From Blastocatellia bacterium (GTDB lineage Bacteria > Acidobacteriota > Blastocatellia > Pyrinomonadales > Pyrinomonadaceae), in contig PSRF01000412.1 of NCBI GenBank assembly GCA_003175865.1, positions 1 to 5,377 of the forward strand: a DNA stretch of 5,377 nt, read 5' to 3'. Made by a program: the position numbers and the translations under genes. Below the pieces are notes generated by a model. The model made no database searches. It worked only from the letters and a program-made list of their open reading frames with translations, and was not told the DNA's origin. Positions 1 to 5,377 of the stretch are shown one piece after another (position 1 is the first letter of the stretch; each line of letters starts with the position of its first letter).

Positions 1-64
1 GAAACAGCGAGCGTAGCGATCGGATGCCACGGTCAACTCAGGATTATTCGTGGTTGAGTACAGC

Positions 65-82
65 AGCCGGTCGAGACTGGCT
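65..82. other. Small GC-rich hairpin upstream of the ligase gene
   Basis: Bases 65-71 (AGCCGGT) pair with 76-82 (ACTGGCT) around a CGAG loop, giving a 7-bp stem with one G-T wobble. There is no real T-run behind it, so it is a poor intrinsic terminator. It could be the remains of a terminator for a gene to the left, a leader structure, or chance. The rest of bases 1-116 holds no gene, tRNA or promoter that I can defend. Confidence 0.25.
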
Positions 83-116
83 TGTCACTCGTTGCCAGAT
101 TGGATCATTTTGAGCA

Positions 117-959
117 ATGTCCGAGGAAACTCCCTTCCCTGAATGGCTGATCCCGATGGCGGCCACATTGACCCAGGAACGATTTACAGGACCTGAGTGG
201 GTCTTTGAACAGAAATTTGATGGCATCCGCCTTATTGCATTTAAGAACGGCGCTGACGTTCGACTTTTCTCGCGCAATCATTTACCCCAGAACTTGCCTG
301 GTGTGGCCCGCGCAATCGAAAAACTGCCCAACGATCAATTGATACTTGATGGCGAGGTTACATGGGGGCGTGGGAATGTCGCTTACCACGTATTTGATGT
401 TCTGTGGATGGATGGACGTCCCGTAACTTCTCTTCCACTGGATCAACGCCGTGAGCTCTTGAGTGAGTTGCAAATGAGTGCGCCGTTGGAGCGCGTAGTA
501 TCTCTCGACAGTAGTGAATCGCCGTGGGATCGAGCCCAACGAGAGGGTTGGGAGGGTGTAATTGCAAAACGGCTCGACAGTGTTTACGAACACAAACGCT
601 CGAAACAATGGTTGAAAATGAAATGCGAGCTAACTGAGCGGTTCTTTGTTGGCGGCTTCACTGATCCCCAAGGCGCACGCGTCGGACTTGGAGCGTTGTT
701 GGTTGGTCGTTACGAAGGAGATGATTTTTGTTTCGCAGGAAAGATCGGAACTGGATTCAACACTAAGTTGCTACTCCAACTCCGCGAACAACTAGACCAG
801 CTTGAGATACCCAAAACGTCTTTCACAAAAGCTGTCGGATTGCCACGCTTACGAGTTCACTGGGTCACTCCCAGGATTGTCGTGGAGGTTGGGTTTATTG
901 AATGGACCAAGTACCGCAAGTTGCGACACCCAAGACTACTGCGCGTGATTGAATCGTAA
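117..959 (+). CDS. ligD: ATP-dependent DNA ligase, LIG part of a split LigD (NHEJ)
   Basis: This 280-residue protein seals DNA nicks through a lysyl-AMP intermediate and is the ligase part of bacterial non-homologous end joining. All nucleotidyltransferase motifs are visible. Motif I is KFDGIR with catalytic Lys33, followed by SRN (52-54), LDGEV (77-81), FDVLW (93-97), EGVIAKR (146-152) and WLKMK (165-169). The OB-fold half starts near residue 173 and ends with EWTKYRKLRHPR (262-273), the LigD form of the C-terminal motif. The length fits a stand-alone LigD ligase domain, with no phosphoesterase or polymerase fused. The ATG at 117 is the first possible start, because an in-frame TGA lies at 111-113. 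No good Shine-Dalgarno sequence precedes it, only a weak GGA at 102-104. The stop TAA abuts the polymerase ATG in the same frame. A replicative or phage ligase is unlikely given the LigD-type C-terminus and the neighbouring polymerase. Confidence 0.93.
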   Translation: MSEETPFPEWLIPMAATLTQERFTGPEWVFEQKFDGIRLIAFKNGADVRLFSRNHLPQNLPGVARAIEKLPNDQLILDGEVTWGRGNVAYHVFDVLWMDGRPVTSLPLDQRRELLSELQMSAPLERVVSLDSSESPWDRAQREGWEGVIAKRLDSVYEHKRSKQWLKMKCELTERFFVGGFTDPQGARVGLGALLVGRYEGDDFCFAGKIGTGFNTKLLLQLREQLDQLEIPKTSFTKAVGLPRLRVHWVTPRIVVEVGFIEWTKYRKLRHPRLLRVIES

Positions 960-1835
960 ATGATTTCACACCCGGACAAGATTCTTTTTCCTGCAGACGG
1001 TATTACGAAACGTGAGCTGGCCTCCTACTATGAAATGATTGCTCCGTGGATGTTGCTCCACTTGCGTGGTCGTCCAATTACGATGGAGCGATACCATCGT
1101 GGGATTGCTGCTCCAGGTTTCTTTCAAAAGGACGTCGTGAAGGGTTTTCCGGAATGGTTGGAGCGAGTTGAAGTACCAAAGAAAGACGGCACTGTTCATC
1201 ATCCTATTGCAAATGACGTCCGGTCGCTGCTATGGCTGTCGAATCAAAACAGCATCACGATTCACGTCTGGCCAACGCGCACACCGAAGTTGTACTACCC
1301 GGATATTTGCGTCTTCGATCTGGATCCCTCAAGCGACGACGCAGACATGTTACGCACGGCTACCCTTAGTCTTCGCGATCTCCTTGCAGAACTTGGTTTA
1401 CAGAGCTGGTTAAAGACGTCGGGCTCGAAAGGCTTTCATATTGCGGTTCCGCTGGATCGAAAGTCTGACTTCGGAACCGTAGCAAGATTTGCACATCGCG
1501 TCGGCCGACTCTTCGTGAAGCGCTTTCCAGACATTCTTACTCTGGAATTTAAGAAAGTGGATCGTGCCGGAAGAATTCTTGTCGATACTGGGCGCAATGA
1601 GTACAGCGCCACGTTCGCGGCAACCTACACCGTTCGAGCGAAAAACGGCGCGCCAGTGTCGGCGCCATGCAAGTGGGAGGAAGTTGAAAGTGGAGAAGTC
1701 GGACCACAAAGTCTCAACCTTCGAAACATGGAAAGGCGGATGGCTGAAGTTGGTGACTTGTGGGCAGAGTTGTTGAAGAAGAAACAGTCGTTAAAGAAGC
1801 CAAATGAGAAACTGAACCAATTGGTAAACGCATAA
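960..1835 (+). CDS. ligD: LigD polymerase (primase-like) domain protein, POL part of a split LigD
   Basis: This 291-residue protein belongs to the archaeo-eukaryotic primase superfamily. LigD POL domains add nucleotides, preferably ribonucleotides, to fill or extend broken DNA ends before ligation. The N-terminus HPDKILFPADGITK (4-17) is typical of these domains, as is GFFQKD (53-58). Catalytic aspartates are in FDLDP (Asp120 and Asp122), the nucleotide-binding motif is TSGSKGFH (153-160, His160), and the third metal-binding Asp is Asp209 in ILVDTGRN. The segment GAPVSAPCKWEEV (230-242) is also characteristic. All key residues are present, so it looks active. The last 20 residues or so are Lys-rich. 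The ATG directly follows the ligase stop codon and lacks its own Shine-Dalgarno sequence, so translation probably depends on ribosomes finishing the ligase gene. The alternative is one LIG-POL gene broken by a nonsense mutation or sequencing error. No PE nuclease domain is attached. Confidence 0.92.
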   Translation: MISHPDKILFPADGITKRELASYYEMIAPWMLLHLRGRPITMERYHRGIAAPGFFQKDVVKGFPEWLERVEVPKKDGTVHHPIANDVRSLLWLSNQNSITIHVWPTRTPKLYYPDICVFDLDPSSDDADMLRTATLSLRDLLAELGLQSWLKTSGSKGFHIAVPLDRKSDFGTVARFAHRVGRLFVKRFPDILTLEFKKVDRAGRILVDTGRNEYSATFAATYTVRAKNGAPVSAPCKWEEVESGEVGPQSLNLRNMERRMAEVGDLWAELLKKKQSLKKPNEKLNQLVNA

Positions 1836-1953
1836 GCTCACATCCAGATTCAACGAGCGCGGGCCCGCTTCCTAAAAAGTACACAGTTTCTATGTTCAGT
1901 ATGTGCGAAGCACTAACTTTACCGCTGCCCTCACCTAATTACTGCATCGAAGC
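1836..1953. other. Convergent intergenic region, weak hairpins only
   Basis: These 118 bases separate the 3' ends of the LigD polymerase gene and the comM-like gene. AGCG at 1856-1859 can pair with CGCT at 1866-1869 around a GC-rich centre, which includes the 10-base palindrome GCGGGCCCGC at 1859-1868. A second hairpin, GTGC-GAA-GCAC, lies at 1903-1913. Neither is followed by a convincing T-run on either strand, so termination here may be Rho-dependent or use unusual signals. I see no coding sequence or repeat. Confidence 0.5.
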
Positions 1954-3519
1954 TCATGTCCAGTAAGTCCGATCTAGCGAGCGATAACCCACCGCTTCTG
2001 AAACATGACTCGATCGGATCTTCTCTGATCCTTCCAAATCTGCAATCGTCCGACTGACTTTCAAAATGCGATCGTAGGCGCGTGCTGATAAACCGAGTCG
2101 GGTCATCGCACTCTCCAGCATTCGTTCACTTTCAAAATCAATGCGACAGTGCTTGCGAATCATTCGCGGTGTCATTGCGGCGTTCGAGAAAATCTTTTCG
2201 CCCGCGAAGCGTTTGAGTTGACGCTCACGAGCGGCATTAACTCGATTGCGAATCGTGTCGGAGCTGTCAGTCTCCGGAGGAGTCTCGCCACTCAACTCAC
2301 GAAACTTGACCGCCGGCACGTCGATGTGAATGTCAATGCGATCTAACAAAGGTCCAGAAATGCGTCCGACGTAGCGTTGAATTTGCATCGGCGAACAACG
2401 ACACTCGCGGGTTGGGTCATTCCAGAACCCACAAGGACATGGATTCATAGCGGCTGCCAACATGAACGAAGCAGGAAACGTCAGAGACATCGAAGCCCGA
2501 CTTATGGTCACCTTCTGATCTTCGAGTGGTTGACGAAGGACTTCCAAAACTGTGCGATCAAACTCAGGTAGTTCATCAAGAAACAGAACTCCCTGATGGG
2601 CTAACGAAACTTCACCAGGACGTGGAACTGCCCCACCACCAATCAATCCGGCATCGCTGATGGTGTGGTGTGGTGACCGGAATGGGCGTTCAGTCACAAG
2701 ACCGGCGCGTCCAGTTAGTCCGGCTACTGAATGAATCTTCGTGAGTTCAAGTGCGGCGTCGAATTCAAGCGGAGGCATGATGGTTGGCAGTCTCTTTGCC
2801 AACATGGTCTTACCCGATCCTGGAGGTCCAATCAGCAGTATGTTGTGTCCACCAGCACTTGCAATTTCAAGTGCACGCTTTGCCGACACCTGACCGCGAA
2901 CTTCTTTGAAGTCGACACTGTAGTGTTCAGTGCGACGAAGAATCTCCGACGGATCAACTTTCAACGGCCGCGGAGGATCAGATGATCGTAAGGCGGCAAT
3001 AAGCTGAACGGCACTGCGCAGGTCAGCGACTGGATACACATTCACGCCCGCAACTACCGCAGCTTCCTTAGCGTTTTCTTCGGGAAGAATCAGATGTCGA
3101 ATGGAAGTTTCGCGAGCAAGAATGGCAATCGGCAACGCTCCTTTGATGGCCCGCACACGTCCATCGAGTGAAAGTTCGCCGACGCACACCATGTGAATCA
3201 GGTTGCTTTCTTCGGCAAGATCGCCATTTGCTCCGAGTATTCCGAGCGCAATCGGTAGGTCAAAACTGGCGCCTTCCTTACGCACGTCGGCGGGCGCAAG
3301 ATTGATGGTGGTTTTGTGAAACGGAAAGAAGAATGAACAGTTTTGGATTGCAGCTCTAATTCGTTCGCGTGATTCACGAACGGCAGCATCAGGTAAACCG
3401 ACAATTGTTACTGAAGGTCCCTGGTCGGATTCACCACGGGCCGCAGTGAGATCGACTTCAATATCGACCAAGTCTGCATCAATTCCGTAAACGGCGGCTG
3501 AGAGTGTGCGAAAGAGCAT
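1954..3519 (-). CDS. comM: ComM/YifB-family AAA+ ATPase (Mg-chelatase-like)
   Basis: Counted from the ATG at 3519, the protein has 521 residues, close to the roughly 510 usual for this family. ComM is a hexameric AAA+ helicase that promotes branch migration during integration of transforming DNA; many homologues are annotated only as Mg-chelatase-like or YifB. The N-terminal Lon-protease-like fold spans about residues 1-170, with [16 protein letters not shown] (39-54) and [14 protein letters not shown] (114-127). The ATPase core has Walker A GPPGSGKT (231-238), RSPHHT (281-286), Walker [11 protein letters not shown] (311-320) and LLDRIDIHI (391-399). The family's cysteine cluster CPCG...CRC (361-375) may bind zinc. 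The C-terminal helical domain runs from about 420 to 515. An in-frame GTG at 3555 would add 12 residues, but it lies inside an inverted repeat. The ATG at 3519 has an AGGAG 10 bases upstream, and [14 protein letters not shown] matches the family N-terminus. A true chelatase subunit is unlikely because of the Lon-like domain and Cys cluster. Confidence 0.93.
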   Translation of the reverse strand: MLFRTLSAAVYGIDADLVDIEVDLTAARGESDQGPSVTIVGLPDAAVRESRERIRAAIQNCSFFFPFHKTTINLAPADVRKEGASFDLPIALGILGANGDLAEESNLIHMVCVGELSLDGRVRAIKGALPIAILARETSIRHLILPEENAKEAAVVAGVNVYPVADLRSAVQLIAALRSSDPPRPLKVDPSEILRRTEHYSVDFKEVRGQVSAKRALEIASAGGHNILLIGPPGSGKTMLAKRLPTIMPPLEFDAALELTKIHSVAGLTGRAGLVTERPFRSPHHTISDAGLIGGGAVPRPGEVSLAHQGVLFLDELPEFDRTVLEVLRQPLEDQKVTISRASMSLTFPASFMLAAAMNPCPCGFWNDPTRECRCSPMQIQRYVGRISGPLLDRIDIHIDVPAVKFRELSGETPPETDSSDTIRNRVNAARERQLKRFAGEKIFSNAAMTPRMIRKHCRIDFESERMLESAMTRLGLSARAYDRILKVSRTIADLEGSEKIRSSHVSEAVGYRSLDRTYWT

Positions 3520-3529
3520 GGTGAGGTGG

Positions 3530-3534
3530 CTCCT
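3530..3534 (-). promoter_or_regulatory. Ribosome binding site of the comM-like gene
   Basis: On the minus strand this reads AGGAG, 10 bases before the ATG at 3519. It decides the start against the upstream GTG at 3555, whose preceding sequence is repeat DNA without a comparable site. Confidence 0.7.
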
Positions 3535-3543
3535 GACGAATTG

Positions 3544-3623
3544 TAGGGGTGGCACTCCGTGCCCACCCTTTATTGAGATTAACTGTCGAGATCGAAAAGG
3601 GCGGCCACGGAGTGCCGCCCCTA
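3544..3623. repeat. REPIN-like pair of inverted GC-rich palindromes
   Basis: Bases 3544-3571 and 3596-3623 are inverted copies of one 28-base unit, matching at 25 of 28 positions, with a 24-base spacer (3572-3595). Each copy is itself an imperfect palindrome. In the right copy, 3599-3604 (GGGCGG) pairs with 3615-3620 (CCGCCC), there is a one-base bulge at 3605, and CAC (3606-3608) pairs with GTG (3612-3614). The left copy (3547-3568) folds the same way, with a T-A pair replacing one C-G pair. Two inverted palindromes with a short spacer in an intergenic gap is the layout of REP doublets, or REPINs, which in other bacteria are spread by RAYT transposases. No such transposase is in the window, and whether the unit is repeated elsewhere in this genome cannot be seen here. 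Confidence 0.7.
3595..3620 (-). terminator. Probable intrinsic terminator of the transglycosylase gene
   Basis: Read on the minus strand, 7 bases after the TAG at 3628-3630, GGGCGG (3620-3615) pairs with CCGCCC (3604-3599). An inner CAC/GTG stem closes a TCC loop, with one bulged base. The hairpin is followed at once by TTTT (3598-3595). A strong GC stem plus a short T-run fits an intrinsic terminator, although four T's is short. The same bases form the right half of the inverted repeat, and pairing with the left half would give a competing, longer hairpin. If termination is incomplete, the comM-like gene could be transcribed from the same upstream promoter. Confidence 0.45.
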
Positions 3624-3627
3624 AAAA

Positions 3628-5367
3628 CTATCGTCGTCGTGAGGGCGCGCTTGAGGCCGCCGGCAATTTGACTTCTTGACCTGCCTGCAGTTCTGCATTG
3701 GCGGTAATGCCGTTCAGACGGGCCAGGTCATTTGCATCGAGATTGTGTGAAGCAGCGATACTTGCAATCGTGTCGCCCTTACGTGCGCGAACCTTGGTCA
3801 GTGTTGCCGCTGTAGTGTCTGTGTCGGTTCCCGCTTTCGGTCGGACCCAGCGGGTCAACTTAACATTGCTATTTGGAACGACAAGTTTCGTGGTCGATTT
3901 AAGATCGACGCCGCCGTTCATGGCCTGCAGTTGAGCGACGCTGATACCGGTGCGATTTGCAACGCTTTGAAGATCTTCACCTGGCGCAACTCCGATCACG
4001 CGAGCAGTTTCACGACGATCACCCGGAATGCGCTTCAGCAACGCTACAAACGTGTTGGCACGACCGGCAGGAATACGGACATTGTAAGTCTCACCGCGCG
4101 GCGTCACGTCGCGCTTCAATTCCGGATTCAACGACCGAATGAAGTCGATGCTCGTATCAGTCGCGTCTGCAACCAACTGCAAACTTGTCGCCGACGGCAC
4201 CTGTACGACATCGTACGCCATCGCAGTATCCGGCTTGATACCCTTGAAACCATATTTCTCTGGATTCTTTGCAATCAAGATTGTCGCGAGAATATTCGGA
4301 ACGTAGTTACGAGTTTCCTGAACGATGTATGGGTAGATCATCCAGAAGTTGGCAGTACCGGCACGTGCTATCGCTCGATCGACATTTCCAGCGCCAGTGT
4401 TGTAGGCCGCCATAGCCAGTTCCCAATTGCCGTTGTAACGGGTGGCGAGACTCTTCAAATACTGAGCTGAAGCGCGCGTTGCTTGCTCAAAGCTGTTGCG
4501 CTCATCGATCCATGCGGTCTGTCTCAGGTTGTACTGACGACCAGTGCTCGGAACGAACTGCCACAAACCAGACGCGGCTGCCCACGAAACTGCTTTCGGT
4601 CTCCACGCGCTTTCCACCTGACCCAACCAAATGATGTCAACCGGAACACCCTCTTCCGCAAAGATCTTTCGTGCGAGTTTCATGAACTGACCCGAGCGGC
4701 GCAGTCCAGACTCCATCGTTGAACGACCGCGGCCCTGGTAGTAGTTAATGTATTGCTGAATTAGCGGGTTGAGCGTGAAGTTGAAATTTACATTTTGCTT
4801 TGCTTGTTCAAGCGCAGCGACGTCGGCATCCGTAACGTTCTGCTCCTCTGGCGTAAGAACGAGTTTGCTCAACTCATCAAGCGGCGAAGGCTCAAATTTT
4901 TGTTCGCGAAAGCCGATTTGTGGCGGCGGAGTTTTTTGAGCGGTTGAGTCCTGGCTCTGCGTGTTCTGCGCGACTAAAACCATAGTCGCAGCACTGTTCG
5001 GAGCCGTCGGCTGTTGTTGCGGGACTTCTTCGCGATAAATCCGCTCAACTAACTCAAGGTAGAACGTCTGCAATCGTTGGCTGGCACGAACATCAAAACC
5101 GGACTCGAGAATTGAATCGACAGCTTTATCAAACTCATCGCGTGCCTGCTCACGTTTGTTATCTTCGAGGTTCAGTTTTCCTTTACGGAAGTGATCCTCA
5201 GCCTTGGCGATGATCTGCGTGATGCGTTGTTCGGACTGCTCTACTTCAGTAGGAATGGCGCGCGCGGATGAAGCCACTGGAATCTGTCCAAAACTGCTTG
5301 CCGCGGAAGCGACGAGAGCCGTTAGTAACGCCCCACGGGCGATCAAACGAGGAAGGCTCGCTGACAT
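3628..5367 (-). CDS. mltD: Secreted MltD-like lytic transglycosylase (GH23/SLT) with C-terminal LysM-type repeats
   Basis: This 579-residue protein should cut the glycan strands of peptidoglycan, forming 1,6-anhydro-muramic ends. An N-terminal signal peptide covers about residues 1-28, with Arg7 and Arg11 before the hydrophobic GALLTALVASAA. It has no cysteine lipobox, unlike E. coli MltD. Residues 41-115 are charged and helical and could form a coiled coil or TPR-like pair. A Pro/Gln-rich linker follows (115-160). The SLT domain (about 200-340) has catalytic Glu252 in QVESAWRP, then SGLWQFVPSTGR (266-277), AYNTGAGNV (321-329) and NYVPNI (354-359). The C-terminus has one clear LysM (about 525-568, KGDTIASIAASHNL) and two divergent LysM-like stretches (about 384-434 and 455-498). 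The ATG at 5367 is the first possible start because an in-frame TAA immediately precedes it; only 10 upstream bases are visible and show no Shine-Dalgarno sequence. The comM-like gene lies 108 bases downstream on the same strand. Confidence 0.92.
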   Translation of the reverse strand: MSASLPRLIARGALLTALVASAASSFGQIPVASSARAIPTEVEQSEQRITQIIAKAEDHFRKGKLNLEDNKREQARDEFDKAVDSILESGFDVRASQRLQTFYLELVERIYREEVPQQQPTAPNSAATMVLVAQNTQSQDSTAQKTPPPQIGFREQKFEPSPLDELSKLVLTPEEQNVTDADVAALEQAKQNVNFNFTLNPLIQQYINYYQGRGRSTMESGLRRSGQFMKLARKIFAEEGVPVDIIWLGQVESAWRPKAVSWAAASGLWQFVPSTGRQYNLRQTAWIDERNSFEQATRASAQYLKSLATRYNGNWELAMAAYNTGAGNVDRAIARAGTANFWMIYPYIVQETRNYVPNILATILIAKNPEKYGFKGIKPDTAMAYDVVQVPSATSLQLVADATDTSIDFIRSLNPELKRDVTPRGETYNVRIPAGRANTFVALLKRIPGDRRETARVIGVAPGEDLQSVANRTGISVAQLQAMNGGVDLKSTTKLVVPNSNVKLTRWVRPKAGTDTDTTAATLTKVRARKGDTIASIAASHNLDANDLARLNGITANAELQAGQEVKLPAASSAPSRRR

Positions 5368-5377
5368 TTATCGTCGT

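Noticed and set aside
1..30. Minus-strand frame from GTG at 30 running off the left edge.
   Set aside because: Ten codons with no recognisable sequence or ribosome binding site cannot support a gene call.
82..110. Promoter-like TTGTCA at 82-87 ahead of the ligase gene.
   Set aside because: No hexamer resembling TATAAT lies at 16-18 bases; the best options (near 103-110) are poor or badly spaced.
3..113. Open frame of 36 codons ending at TGA 111-113, in frame with the ligase gene, possibly the end of an upstream gene.
   Set aside because: Its translation resembles neither Ku nor a PE domain, and an open stretch this short is expected by chance fairly often.
1856..1913. Hairpins at 1856-1869 and 1903-1913 as bidirectional terminators for the convergent genes.
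   Set aside because: Stems are short and neither is followed by a T-run on either strand; kept only as a description of the gap.
3571..3597. Possible minus-strand promoter for the comM-like gene in the repeat spacer (TTCGAT and AATAAA about 16 bases apart).
   Set aside because: Both hexamers match the consensus weakly and AT-rich spacer sequence gives such matches by chance.
3931..4470. Plus-strand open frame of 179 codons opposite the transglycosylase gene.
   Set aside because: It lies wholly antisense to a clear GH23/LysM gene with catalytic motifs and its own translation shows no recognisable domain.
5368..5377. TAA directly before the transglycosylase ATG, resembling the TAA-ATG junction of the ligase and polymerase genes, perhaps the end of an upstream gene.
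   Set aside because: Only 10 bases are visible beyond the start, too few to tell an upstream gene from chance.

Overview
The window carries four complete protein-coding genes in two convergent pairs. On the plus strand are two adjacent NHEJ genes: the ATP-dependent ligase part of LigD (117-959) and the primase-like polymerase part of LigD (960-1835). On the minus strand are a secreted lytic transglycosylase with LysM-type repeats (5367-3628) and, downstream of it, a ComM/YifB-type AAA+ ATPase (3519-1954). Base composition looks near 50% G+C by eye and is similar in all four genes, so nothing stands out as recently acquired. The mix of a split LigD, a non-lipoprotein MltD-like enzyme with a long N-terminal region, and GC-rich extragenic palindromes would fit a soil-type bacterium such as an Acidobacteriota member. 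That placement is an impression from family resemblance, not a demonstrated assignment.

Layout. Bases 1-116 hold no gene I can support, only a small GC-rich hairpin at 65-82. The ligase and polymerase genes follow with no spacing: the ligase stop TAA (957-959) touches the polymerase ATG (960-962), and both genes are in the same reading frame. Together they form a LIG-POL protein like Bacillus subtilis LigD, interrupted by one stop codon. A short convergent gap (1836-1953) has only weak hairpins. The comM-like gene starts at 3519, chosen because of its AGGAG ribosome binding site and conserved N-terminus. The 108-base gap between it and the transglycosylase gene is largely filled by a 28-base inverted repeat pair (3544-3571 and 3596-3623), arranged like a REPIN. 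The half next to the transglycosylase stop resembles an intrinsic terminator.

How the genes relate. The two LigD parts should work together in end processing and sealing of double-strand breaks, normally with Ku, which is not in this window. ComM acts on recombination intermediates during DNA uptake. The transglycosylase acts on the cell wall outside the cytoplasm, so its position beside comM says little about a shared role. Apart from the LigD split and the repeat pair, these are recognisable housekeeping or accessory genes. I did not find evidence for an undescribed system.
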